Below, one piece after another: positions 1 to 12,000 of a DNA stretch of 64,000 bases. The stretch comes from Sceloporus undulatus. Lineage: Eukaryota > Chordata > Lepidosauria > Squamata > Phrynosomatidae. Where the stretch lies: contig NC_056525.1 in NCBI RefSeq assembly GCF_019175285.1, forward strand, positions 128,034,115 to 128,098,114. The letters run 5' to 3'. The translations under genes and the position numbers were made by a program. The notes beneath the pieces are model-generated. The model made no database searches. It had not been told where the DNA came from and saw only the letters and a program-made list of their open reading frames with translations. Position 1 is the first letter of the stretch. Every line of letters starts with the position of its first letter.

Positions 1-16
1 GAACTACATCCAAGAG

Positions 17-858
17 CAGGGGTTGGCAACCTATGGCCTGCGGGCCACATATGGACTGGCCCCAGCTTGGTCCTGCCGCTGATTGCCGCCCCCTTGCCCG
101 CTGCCAAAGGCCCCACGGGGCCTTTGGCCTCTCGCACAGGCGCGCGGGGAGGAGGAGGGAGGGAGGGAGGAGGAGGAGGAGGAAGAAGAAGAACAGGAGC
201 AGGAGGAGGATTTCCATTCCATTTTTACAGGTCTGCTTTGTTTTAACAATGATGATGATGATGGTGATGGTGATACTGATACGAGCCAGCTTCAGAGGCA
301 CGGCCAATGTAAGTTGATGTGATTTTTACAAATTCATGCTCAGTGAAGAAAAACCAGTCCCTTGACCAAGTACACACTTCTGAGAAGTATAGTTTAACCC
401 GAGGGCAAATCACTTGTTATGAGACCACCTTGACATGTTAAATATGCATAGCCATGTGAACCCATGTTCAGTGTGAAACCCAAAGAGTTTGGTTATGCAA
501 TAAGCCTCTGAAATATGCAAGAGGCCATCTTAAGTAAAGCCATGTTCAATGCCCAAATGTGCTGTTTGGAATGGGGGGAGGGGGGGTTGGCCAGAAAGGG
601 AAGTACATTTCTGTCATATGTGTAGGAATAATGCCCAAATGTCCTCCATTTTGATCATGCCTAAGAAACATACATTTATATTAACATTTTTAAAAAACCA
701 TCAAATTTTTTCGCATGTCCTCCATTTTTTAAAAAATGTGTCCTACATTTGAAAATGTTGCCCTACATTATTTAATTATTTATTTTTTGGCTTCGCCCCC
801 CCTTGTTATCTGGGGGACAGCAACCCGGCCCCTGGCTCAAAAAGGTTGCCTACCCCTG
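17..858. mobile_element. non-autonomous hAT DNA transposon, both ends present
   Basis: The inverted ends CAGGGGTTGGCAACC (left) and GGTTGCCTACCCCTG (right) are flanked by a perfect 8-bp duplication TCCAAGAG at 9-16 and 859-866. An 8-bp duplication plus CAGGGGT ends is diagnostic of hAT. The interior holds purine-rich GGA/GAA (150-210) and GAT (249-275) low-complexity tracts and no transposase. Confidence 0.9.
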
Positions 859-866
859 TCCAAGAG

Positions 867-1700
867 TATTAAAAGAACTGGCAAATGTAATCTCAGAGCC
901 TCATCCAAAGGCCACTTGTCAGAGAAAGATGGGGACAGTTGGCAGACAGCCACCAAGTAATCAGTGGATCAGGGCCAACAACCACCTCCAGGGGACAGGT
1001 TGAAGTACAGCTGCATCCACTGCCAGCAGCACCAGAACCACAGCTGGTGCATCAGTTACAGCTGTTGGGTATTACGTTTGATAACAGCATGGACAGACTG
1101 CCATTTTTCCTGACTCAGGTGGCAGGCTTTATGGCTGAGTGGGAGTGCACTTTCCTGCTTGAGGCTGAAAAGGGTACAGCTTTGTTGTTGGGAGGCACTA
1201 AGAGGAGCAGCAGAAAGACAATGGCATTGCCAACAGCATCTCAACTTGAAAGACAGCTGTACATTAAGACTTAGGAGGCATGAGAGAGCTCAGGAAGAGA
1301 GGTGGAGCTGGCAGCAAATGACAAGATGTGCCAAAAAGCACATTAGGGACAGTAGGCAAATTACACCCATGCTGAATAGTGGAGCACTGCCATTCTTTCT
1401 GCCAGTCTGTAAGGATCAGGAAGTACAAGAGTGTTTAGTTCTATGGGCGTGGGTGCAAACCCACAAAAAATTTGAATTGGTAAACTGCCAATGTCTGAGT
1501 CTTGACAACATACTGCCTACCTCAAGGGGAAAGAGCCTTCCATCCCTGCCTCCATCTGAGGAGTAAGCCCAATCCATTGTGCCTGCCTCAAGGGGAGGAG
1601 CCTTCCATCCCTGCATCCATCACCCACCTCACCTTCCATCACCCTCAGCAGCTGGGACTTCGAGCAAAGGCTTCCAATCCCACCCCTTCCTTCTCTATTA
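867..1700. other. unclassified intergenic sequence
   Basis: Apart from the gag-like piece, I recognise nothing coding. About 1520-1555 and 1588-1620 are near-duplicate copies of a motif containing CTCAAGGGG and CCTTCCATCCCTGC, possibly the 5' UTR of the following LINE. Confidence 0.4.
939..1160 (+). mobile_element. possible Ty3/Gypsy gag-like fossil fragment
   Basis: A short plus-strand reading segment (LLGITFDNSMDRLPFFLTQV) resembles the capsid N-terminus of Gypsy-type and domesticated RTL/LDOC1 proteins. It is a small broken piece with no LTRs recognised. Family call is by eye only. Confidence 0.4.
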
Positions 1701-1709
1701 AATCCCTCA

Positions 1710-3690
1710 TGCCTTGTGGTGTTTAGGCAATGTTATCAAGCACTGTCGGCTATTATTTTTCTACTTTTGTCATTGTTATATTCTCTTCTATTGATTATTG
1801 CATACTGAATCCTTTCCTTCTCATGGCTCCACGCATCTCTTCTAACCAGATCCATATTCAACCTCTTCCTATCTCTCAGCTTCCATTCTTCTATTCACTC
1901 TGGACTTGTCGCTCCGAAAGCGTCTGCAATCCACAATCTTTTTCTCTCTAGATCATTTAACCTTTTTGCTCTTACTGAAACCTGGCTCCTGACCCATGAT
2001 ACTGCTACCCTTCGTGTGGGTGAAACAGTCTCTCTTTCACCCACACAAGCTGCCCTGAGGGTCGAGGAGGAGGGGTCGGTGTCTTATTGTCCAATTCCTA
2101 CCAGTTTCAAGTTTTTTCTCCTCCCCCCCCCAGCTATTGTTTCTCTTCATTTGAGTCTCACTCTATTTGACTCTTTGTTCCTTTACAGCTCTGAGATGCT
2201 GTTATTTATCGCCTTCCTGATTCTGCTACTCAGTTCCTTTCTGACTTTGAATCTTGGCTTACGTTTTTTCTATCCGATGCAGTCCCTTCTTTGATCCTAG
2301 GTGACTTTAATATTTACCTTGACGATCCCAACAATCCTCCTTCATCTCACCTTAGCTCCCTGTTAGCTTCTTTCGGCCTTCAACCTCATTTAACTCCTCA
2401 ACCCATTCTTTTGATCACTGTCTCGACCTAGTTTTTGCTTCTAAGTGTGTCATTTCTGACTACCTGGCATTTGATCTTCCATTGTCTGACCATCATTTAA
2501 CTTCTTTTACTCTTACTTATATCCCACCTCCTCATCATACTGTCCAGCGACGTTTTCGTGATCTTCAGCCTGTTAATTCTGACCATCTCAGTCAGACTTT
2601 GAATTCATCTCTCTCTTCTCTAGATCTTGGGGATTCTGGTGATTCAGCAATGCCTTTATTTAATTCCACTCTTTCTTCAACTCTTGACAGCTTTGCCCCT
2701 GTATCTGTATGCGTGTCTTCCTCCATGACTAGGCCTCAGCCCTGGCTCACTCCCACTATCAGGTTCCTCCGGTCCTGCTCTTGAGCGGCCGAACATCTTT
2801 GGAAAAAGTCCAAGGAGTCAACTGATTTCATTTATTATAAATTCATCCTTTTATCTCTTTCATGTGCTCTGTCTATGGCAAAACAGAACTATTATAAATA
2901 GTTGATCTGCGCTAACAAGAGGCGCCCGCAGCATTTGTTCTCCTGCTTCAACACTTCTAAAACCTTCCTCTCCCTGTCTTCTCATCATTTTCCCCCACTG
3001 ACCGCCAACTACTTCATCACAAAAGTCACTACTATTCAATCTGAAATAGTTCCTCCTGATTTGCCCCCTACCACTAATCTCCTGGTACCTTCTACTAATA
3101 AACTCCCTGCATTTCCCCCTGTTTCTCTGGATGAACTCTCTAGGCTGCTAAACTCTTCCAAACCTACAACCTCCTAATCTCTATCGCCCTCTTTTCTGCC
3201 TGCGCTCCTCTAACCCTCTCTCGACCCCTCTTCTTTGTTTAGCTATCATCCGATTTCTCTTCTTTTCTTTCTAATGTCCTGGAATGGGTCATTTATTTTC
3301 GCTGTATTGAGTTTATTGAAGCCAACTCCATCCTGGACCCTTTCCAGTCTGGTTTCTGTCCATGGCACTCTACAGAGACAGCCCTCACCAAGATCTCAAA
3401 CAATCTTTTGCGGGCCATGGCGAATGGCCTCTACTCTATTCCCATTCTTCTTGATTTCTCTGCAGCCTTCGACACTGTGGATCACTGTCTCCTGGTTGAT
3501 TTACTTTCTGACCTTGGGTTCTCCGACTCTGCTCTTGACTGGTTTAAATCTTACTTATCAGATAGATCTTTTGCAGTGGTCAAGGGTGTTCAGACTTCGT
3601 CCTCTGTTCCTTTATCTGCTGGAGTTCCCCAGGGCTTTCTTGGTTCCCCTTTTGTTCTCTCTATACACATTGTCCCGCTAATCTGGGTCC
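1710..3690 (+). mobile_element. L2-like LINE remnant (endonuclease plus RT)
   Basis: Broken plus-strand frames show an APE endonuclease (ALTETWLLTHDTAT; GDFNIYLDDP; SDHHLTSFTL) followed by RT (LLDFSAAFDTVDHCLL; SAGVPQGFLGSP). Order and motifs fit the L2/CR1 branch of LINEs. There are many frameshifts, so it is old. It stops just after the RT GVPQG block. Confidence 0.75.
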
Positions 3691-3785
3691 TAGTCTCTGG
3701 AGCGGCAAAAAAACAAAAACAAAACCAAGGTTGCTCCATCCTCAGTATGATATCCTTTCAAATGCATCTGAGGAAGAAGACCTTA
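3685..3785 (-). mobile_element. short CR1 fragment
   Basis: Matches other CR1 copies here in the segment GTCCTAGTCTCTGGAGC to TATGATATCC (for example 23514-23580), interrupted by an A-rich insertion. Confidence 0.55.
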
Positions 3786-3927
3786 GAACCCTTTCACACT
3801 ATACATTTATAATACTATGGTCCCAATGTAACTGCCACAAAATCCTAGGGTTTGTCGTTTGATGAGCACTAGAGGTCTCTGGGAAAGAATTCTATATACT
3901 CCTCCCTAAACTGCAAATAACAGAGAC

Positions 3928-4125
3928 AGCATGGTGTAATAGTTTGAACATTGAACTAGGATTCTGGGAGACCAGGATTCAAATGTGTGCTCAGCCTTGG
4001 AAACTCATTGGATTTGAGCAAGTCGTACTTTCTCAACCTTAGGGGGAGGCTATGGCAAACCTCCTATGAATATATCTTGCCAAACTAAATGTTTGACAAA
4101 ATTTCCATAAGTCAAAGTTGATTTA
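3928..4125 (+). repeat. tRNA-like SINE copy
   Basis: GCATGGTGTAATAGTTTGAA, then GGGAGACCAGGATTCAAAT (B-box-like), then a tail GCAAACCTCC...CTTGCCAA. The same family recurs at 47253-47690 (split) and inverted at 40925-41145. Confidence 0.6.
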
Positions 4126-4139
4126 AACAAACAAAACAA

Positions 4140-4250
4140 GCTTCATTTATATATCGCTTCATACCGCCTAAGCAGTGTCTAAGCGGTTTACAATTGTAAG
4201 CTAATTTAATTAAAGGCACACAATAAGAAACTACAAATCCCAGGAGTCAA
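4140..4250 (+). repeat. SINE-like fragment (AAGCGGTTTACAATT family)
   Basis: The TATATCGCTTCATACCGCC and CTAAGCGGTTTACAATTGTA segment is shared with 54676-54890. Origin not determined. Confidence 0.45.
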
Positions 4251-4394
4251 TAAGATATTGCTATGGCTGTAAAAGTGGAATCACAATGCTTTAATTGTAT
4301 AGTGTGAAAGGGTTTTTTAGTCTATGAAAGCTCATGTTCCCAATTCTTTCTTTCAGTTAGTCTCAAAGGTGCTACAACATTTCTCTACAGCCTT

Positions 4395-4765
4395 TTAAAT
4401 AGTTAAGCAGGGCTATTATATCAACCTCTTAACCATTTTTTCTCCAGGCTAAGAATATTCAGCTTCCTAAGCCTTTCTTCATAGGGCATGGCTTCCAGAC
4501 CTTTCACCATTTCAGTTATCTTGTCTCTGGACACACACCAGCTTGTCAGCATGCTTTTTGAACTCTGATCCCCAGAACTGGACACAGTATTCAGGTGAGG
4601 TCTGACCAAAGCAGAATAGAGTGGCACTATTATTTCCCTCGATCTAGACATTATATTTCTATTGATGCAACCTACAATCACGTTGGGTTTTTTTAGCTGC
4701 CACATCACACTGTTGACTCATGTTCAACCTGTGCTCTACTGGGACTCGCAGAACCCTTTCACATA
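4395..4765 (-). mobile_element. CR1 LINE 3' part (half of a twin-primed copy)
   Basis: Minus-strand CR1 ORF2 C-terminal region ([38 protein letters not shown]). It is followed directly by the upstream CR1 segment in inverted orientation (4790-4990). Confidence 0.8.
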
Positions 4766-4789
4766 AATTGAGCATCACCTGATTGTGTA

Positions 4790-4990
4790 GTGAGGCCAAA
4801 ACTCTTCAATATTATTATCAATGACTTCAATGATGTGTTAGAGGGAATTCTTATCAAGTTTACAAATGATACAAAATTGGAAGGGGTAGCTAACACATTG
4901 GAAGACAGGAATAGTATTCAGAAAAACCTGGATAAACTAGAAAATGGGATTGAAAATAATAGAACTAAATTCAATAGGCACAAATGTAAA
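4790..4990 (+). mobile_element. CR1 LINE inverted 5' part
   Basis: Plus-strand segment LFNIIINDFNDVLEGILIKF then TNDTKL, normally just 5' of the adjacent 4395-4765 part. Together they form a 5'-inverted CR1. Confidence 0.75.
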
Positions 4991-5741
4991 ATTCTGCATT
5001 ATATCATCTGTTGTATTTTGCTCCCACCCTTTTTGCATTGCTTAACAAAAAGATTTCTTTTTCATTTTTCAAAACAAAAATAAACCTCCAGCCACACATG
5101 GGATTGCTTTGTTTTGCAGGCATTTGGATCAATCTGTATGGCTGATTGAATATCCCAGATGCTGAAAATTGGACGGCACACCTTCTGCAGTTCCCCACCC
5201 CTAGTCTTAGAGCTTACGGTATTTTTCTCTCCGACAGAAACAACAGCCTACATCATAGATCACTGTTTTTGTTTTATAGATTTCTACCACAGTTCATCTT
5301 GCAAATTGTAAATATCAGAAGTTAATTACTTTCATTCTAATATTATCAAATTCCAAGTTACTAAACAGAGAAGGCCATTTTATTTGCATTCTGCAGGCTG
5401 CTGTCTGATATTCAGTCTGTTTTCATGGACCACACAGAATGACAGTGAGGCACTTATCTTCAGTGCAATTTTCATGCATATCCAGAACTAGGAACTGGTT
5501 TTGGGAATTGCTTCATGTTACTGACAGCCTTTTCTCATTATTTCATTCTCCCTAGGAAAGGACTTCCAGTACATTTAATCTGCAAACACAGACAGGCACT
5601 TTCTCTTCCTCTTATGATCTGAATGGAAATGCCTCCATATGCAAGAGAAATGAATATGGGACAGCATCATTCCCAAACCACAGGAGATTGCTACTTCTTT
5701 CCAAAAGAGCAAATACTATACAACATGGGAGGATTGCTTCC
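4991..5741. other. METTL13 3' UTR and downstream unique sequence
   Basis: No repeat recognised. About 5380-5741 is the likely 3' UTR of METTL13; the rest is unclassified. Confidence 0.5.
5379..5384 (-). terminator. candidate METTL13 polyadenylation signal
   Basis: This is the first AATAAA on the minus strand after the METTL13 stop (TTTATT on the plus strand). It would give a 3' UTR of about 380 nt. Inference from the hexamer only. Confidence 0.4.
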
Positions 5742-6016
5742 TCATACCAGTCTCACTGCTTCCAGCACATCTGCCAAGACATAAGTGCTATCCCATGCCT
5801 GACCAGGTTGCCTTAATGCCTTCTCCAGAATTTGAGCTGTCTCTTGGAGGTCCACAGGAAGTAGTTTGTGCCTTGTTTGCTGCTGACAGAACAGGATCTC
5901 ATTGACTTCCTCTTCAATTTTATGAGTATAGAGCAAAGGGAAAATCTCCTTAAGGGTAGCTAAGGCATCATTTCGAAGCAGGGGGTCTCGGCAAACCAAA
6001 TTGAGAATAAAAATGC
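5742..6016 (-). CDS. METTL13: METTL13 coding exon 8 (terminal)
   Basis: 275 nt including TGA at 5744-5742, acceptor TTATCTGCAG. It encodes [24 protein letters not shown] and the C-terminal DVLEAVRLV. Confidence 0.96.
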
Positions 6017-9000
6017 CTGCAGATAAAAAAGTAAAAGCTTGGTTTATTACAAATTGTAAAATCAATATTATTAATTAACAGGTGATCATTAAGTCTAATT
6101 CTCTGCTGTTTCAAGAACCTTTTACAAGAACTGCCCCTGTCATCCTTGCATTAGTTTCAAAAAACATGAGATCTAGGAAACAATCTGAATGAATGTATTT
6201 TCTTTATTTAATCCATGAAGTATAAAGAACAAGCACCTTTAGAGTTCCACATAGTCTTACATATCTGGAGCCCTTCTTATATGATCCTAATCAAAACAGA
6301 GGCCATAACCAAGGAACTGAAGCTTCAGTGTAAAAAACTCTTGGTCCAAATATACATGATAAAGCCTTACCTTCTGTTTTCAGAAGAGATCTCACTTTCT
6401 GAAGAAAGGACTTTTCCACAAAGCCTGGTGGTGGGCAGTTCATTCCTAAGGTAGTGTCTTTGCTGTCTACATCAAACATGACAACATCATAAGAAGATGA
6501 AGCTGGGGAGAAGAGTAGGAAAAGAAGAGTAATGTGTTCATGTGAGAGCAACAGAAATGGAGTGAACCACTATGGTTATATAAGTGTCCTATTGTTAATC
6601 CAATATAGTCTACAGCACAGCCATACCTTACTATACCAACAGCATCATATATAAAGATAGACAGCTAACATTTTCTATCATGTTTACCTCTTCTAAAAAA
6701 ACTCTCCCTAGGGCCCTGGACTTAAACGAGTATAGACCAGTATCAAATCTGCTTTTCTAGGCAAGGTGATCGAGGGGGCAGTTGGCTCTTTACTCCAGGC
6801 AGTCTTAGATAATACAAATTATCTAGACCCATTTGAAACCAGCTTCAGAGTAGGATAAGGAGTTGGGACCGCTATGGTCACCTGAGTGGATGATCTTTAC
6901 TTGAGCATTGACGGGGAGTGTATCCTGACTGGTGTTCTTGGACCTCTCAGTAGCATTCAATATCCACAACCATGGTATCCTCTGAAAATGTCTGAGGGGG
7001 TTGGGAATTAGAAGCACTGTACTTCAATGGTTCCAGTCCTATCTCTTGGGCAGGTTCCACATGGTGATGTTTGGGGATAGCTGCTCCTCAAAAACAGGAG
7101 CTGTTATACAGTATACAGTACTACAAAGCTGCACCCTTACATAGAGCTGGCAGACCTAAAGATGGTAGTGCATGTGCTGGTAACATCAAAGCTGGACTTC
7201 TGCAATACACCTCTGTACCGAGTTTGAAAACTTCAGTTAGTTCAAAACATGACAGCCAGATTGGTTACTGGGACATAGGGGACTGATCACATTACAACAG
7301 TATTAAAATCACTCCACTGGCTGCCAATTAGTTTCCAGGCAAAGTGCAAAGTGTTTGTTGTTACCTTCAAAGCCCCACATGGCTTGGGTCCAGGTTACCT
7401 ACAGGATCACCTCTTTTTGTATAATTCATCCCATGAAGTCAGGACCTCTGGCAGACATTTACCAGCACTAGATGGCAACTGTCAGTCATTTTCTTCAGCT
7501 GCCCCAGACTGTGGGATGACCCAGTGGCATTATTTGAGCAAGGGGAGTGTAGAGGGGGCAAACCACACCGAGGGACATGCACAATAGAGGTGACACGTGG
7601 TCGGGTCCTCTTGCCTCAAAGGATGCTCACAAAATCAGAGAATTGGAAGATACCTCAAGAGCCACCTAGTCCAAGCTCCTGCCAAGCAGGAACATAGAAC
7701 CAATGCATCAGTTTGATCTCCCATCGGGCCAGACACTGCTGCAAGACACTTCCTGACAGAATTAGGGAAGTGAAGGCAGTTGAAAAACTTAAATTAGCAC
7801 AGATATTATTAATTCTATTTTTTTGTTTGGACTAGTATACATGTCTACTGTTTTGGAAGTACAAATTAAGTGAGTAGGCTGGTTCTGTATCTAAGTAAGA
7901 AGACATATGCAGTTATTTGCACATCATGCTGCCAAATAATGTTACATCAAAAAAAGACTGTTCTACCAAACTGAGCACACAGTCACTACAGAAATGTCTG
8001 TTTTAACTGACTGCTTTTTAATAGATCAGAAAAGGTTTGTATTTTCAATTATGGCTTACTGGTAATAAGAAATCTGAGCAAATACACACTCTAGTGGCAG
8101 ACAACATTAATTCATTGACTTTTGGGAAAGAAAAACTAAAGACTAAAATATGTATGATGGGCCAGATAGATAACCTTATTGTCACGTATGTACCTATTCA
8201 CTTATCAAGTGGAAGAATTTTAACCCACCCCTCAGTTTCTAATGCTAGAACCAATGCAGGCCAAAGAGGACATGTTTGAGGCTGCCAGCCTATGTGTACG
8301 TTATGTGGGAAAGGGTTCAGCTCTCCTTACTCTAAAATCCTTTTGGCACAATTTTCCATCCCTCACATTCCAACTATCTTCCCAAACTACTTTTCAAAAT
8401 GCTTTTAGAGTCCGGTCAAGAGTTGAGGGAAAGTATGGACAGGTGAAGCATCACTCAATCTACAATTACTTCCCAATCCTTGTTTGGTGAAAAACTGTGT
8501 TCTAAAAGGTAATCTGTAGTCATCACATCTAGTTAAAAAAAATATCAGAATTGACTTACTGTGCCACAGCAATGACCCAACTAGTTAGTTTAGCATTCTG
8601 TCTGTTAAAGCAGCTAATACGTATTCCGTGCACAGCAAAGGTATGACTATGGCAGAAGCTCCTACAGACAGTCTGCCTTCTGTATCAGGATATTTAGAAG
8701 TATATTGCTTCTAGGAAACACCTTTGAAACATGTAGAATATCACTGCTTTCTTTTTTTAAAGTTACCTAAGCCAGTGGCCGTAATTATGTCTAAAAGAAG
8801 TAGATTTTGTTACCCACAAAAAGCAAATGTGAGGGTTTTATTTCAAAATTGCCAAAAAGATTTTGAACTATAACCAATGCAGCACTAAGAGAGTTCTCAA
8901 GATCTCAAATATAAATAGGGCTTCCATATTTCTACCTTATGAAAGTAACAGAAACTGTACGCCTTCATACTGCTCCCCCCCCCCCAAAAAAAAACGCCAG

Positions 9001-12000
9001 GTTTTTTGTTCTTCTTCTACAAAACTCCTGAAACAGTATGAAAGGAGAAATTTTTTTCAGCCTTCCTCTTTTGCACATTTTTCATGTTTTAAATCCCCTC
9101 TAGTCCATTAACTCCCTCTTCCCAATGTTCTGAGTAACCCAAAAGTGCAAGAATAACAGAAATTCTCATGAGAATCCTGAAATGCATGGCCTCCAGAACG
9201 CCAATTTGAGAATACAGGTCTGTATGTGAATCCAAAGCAATATCTGTAACATCTAGGGAAGCACCCTCCACCAAGGCCTTTAATATGTGTGGGCCTGAGA
9301 ATTAATTACCTTTTGTTGCAAGGCTGGCAACATAAGCTAAGCCATCTGCAATGTGAACTTTGAGTCTGTCTCCTGGGAAGAAGCCGAACCAGTGTGTAGC
9401 AACTTCCAGCATGGCTGGGTCAATCTCCACCACATCAATACAGCACTGCAAGAAGTAGTCATGGATGAAGAGAGGCAGGCTGCCACCACCAAGGCCAATC
9501 ACTAACACATGGATCTGGGCCTCTGCAGTAAACACACAGAAGAGTTATGAACTGACATGGGCATAGCTGGCATACAAAGTTTGCACATCACCCTTTTAAA
9601 ATACCAATCCAAACCCTTCTATATGTTCTAACCTCAAACTTCCTGATATTTGCTGGAAGTCAAACTCAGCCAAAACTTCAAGGTCTAGCAAATTCCACAT
9701 TTGCCCCGAAGACAATTTCATTGTCCAAAAGGTGGAAGAGGCAACAAGGGGATCAGCTATTTTGGATCTGATCCTAACCAACAGGGATGACCTAGTTAAT
9801 GGAGTGCAAGGGGTGGGATCCTTAGGTGGGAGTGACCATGTACTCCGGGAGTTTGTTATACAAGGGAAAGGAAAAGCCAGGCATAGTCAGACATGCATTC
9901 TAGACTTTAGGAAAGCTGATTTAGTAAACATTGTCAGAAATGCTCAAAGGGAAGTGCACAGGAGTTTCTTAAAAGCAAGTGTTGCAAACAGTTCCATTGA
10001 GGCAGTGGGGGTATGTGGGGAATGTCCTAAAGAAACTAGAATGGACGTACAAAGAACTTTCAAGCCAGGTGTCTGCCATCTTGCATCTGAGCATTTTATA
10101 TTTCCTCTCTAGATGTACTACCTTATTTTTATATCTGTTGAAATTCATTGTTAGTTCCCAATATCTCAAGGTCATTTTGAATTCTGATTCTGTCCTCCCA
10201 CTAATTTGGTGTCATCTCCAAATTGGATAAGCATGCCTTTTATTCCATCATCTAAGTCATTTATAAAGAAGTTAAACGACACTGGGCCCAGGACAGACAT
10301 CTGAGGCACCACACTAGTCCCTTATCTCCAGTATCAAGAGCAACCATTGGCAAGACTCTCCGGGATTTGTTTGAGAACCACCTAATAGTTCATGAGCTTG
10401 ACTGCAAGCATATCATGGAGGACCTTGTCAAAAGCCTTACTGAAATCAAGATACTGTATACTACATCCACCACACTCCCGTGATCTAAAAAGCTTTAACT
10501 CTATTAAAAAAAAAAAAAGATTAACAGACATTTAATTTGGCATGACTTGTTTTTGAGAAAACTATGCTGGCTCTTAGTTATACAGTTGGCCCTCCATTTA
10601 TACATTATACAGTTGGCCCTTCACTTTCCCAGGGGATCCATTCTGCCTCCCCCCATGAAAACGGAGGCTCGCGCACCCCATTAGAAACAATGGAGAGTCA
10701 CCCCTTCATGAGTATTCAAGACCACGAATCTGAGATCCACTCATTAGGAGGGGCAACTCTATAACTTTCTAAATGTGCTCAGTCTGACTATTTAACTATC
10801 TCATCTAGAACGTTTCCTAGTGTTGATGTCTAGCTGATTAGCCAGTAGTTGCAAGGTCCTCACTTTTGCTATTTTTGAAGTCAACATTCCTCCTCCTCCA
10901 GTCTGCTGGGTCTTTTCCTGTCCTACAAGAATTCTCAAAGATGACTGACAGAGAGGTTACATCTGCAAGGTTTTTTTTTGGTACTCTTGGATGTTCATCT
11001 GTCCCTTGAGACATGAATGGAGTAGTTAGTTATTTTTTTTTACTACCTCTTTACTTATTCTAGACTGCAGTCCTCTTATTGCATGATTTGTTCCATTTTC
11101 ACCAGTCAGAGCAGTTTTTCTTTTGGAAAAAGACTGAGGCAAAGAAAGTGTTGAGTAGCTCTGCTTTTTCTTTGCCCCTTGTTAGCATTTCACTATCTTC
11201 ATTATGCAGTGGTTCTACCATTTTCTTGTTCTTTCTCTTACTCTAAATATAGCCAAAAAGCCCTTTATTGTTATTTTTAACCACTCTGATGAGCCTGAGA
11301 AAATTCTGAGCTTTAGCTTTCCGAACTTTCACCCCACATACTGGCTATTCATCTGTATTCCTCTTTAGTGGTTTCCTCCTTCTTCCATTTTTATATACGT
11401 CTCCTTTAAATCTCAGCTTATCTGAAAGTTCTTTGTACGTCCATTCTAGTTTCTTTAGGACATTCCCCACATACCCCCACTGCCTCAATGGAACTGTTTG
11501 CAACACTTGCTTTTAAGAAACTCCTGTGCACTTCCCTTTGAGCATTTCTGACAATGGGATCTTACTCAGTACTTCCCTAACCTTACCAAAATCAGCTTTA
11601 CTGAAGTCCACAGCGTGTACCTGACTACGTTTGGCTTTCCCTTTCCTCTGTATAACAAATCCCAAGAGGACATGGCCACTCTGACCTAGGCATCCCACTA
11701 TTTTCATCCCATTGACCAATTCATCACTACTAGTTAGGAACAAATCCAAAAACAGCTGATTCCTTTGTTGCTTCCTCCATCTTTTGCAGAAAGAAATTGT
11801 CTGTAAGGCAAGCAAGGAAATTGTTGGCCCTAATACTCTTGTCAGTGTGATTTCCAACAAATATCAAGGTAACCGAAATCTCATATTACTGCTCTTGCTC
11901 TCTCTTTTTAATATCTGGTATTTTTTTTTTTTACAAAGGAATCATCCAGATCTTCAGTCTGACTTCTATCCTTCCAACTTTCTGCCTCATGTCAATCTCC

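Larger units (their letters stand above)
10063..11860 (-). mobile_element. CR1 LINE, right arm of an inverted pair, with an inserted DNA element
   Basis: Minus-strand CR1 from the APE end ([20 protein letters not shown]) through RT linker to the RT region at 10063. It is interrupted at 10583-10762 by a Tigger-like fragment. It lacks the CR1 3' terminus. Confidence 0.8.

Noticed and set aside
939-1566. Overlapping open frames of 111-135 codons taken as a host gene
   Set aside because: No splice structure or host family match; part resembles a Gypsy gag piece and the rest is unrecognised.
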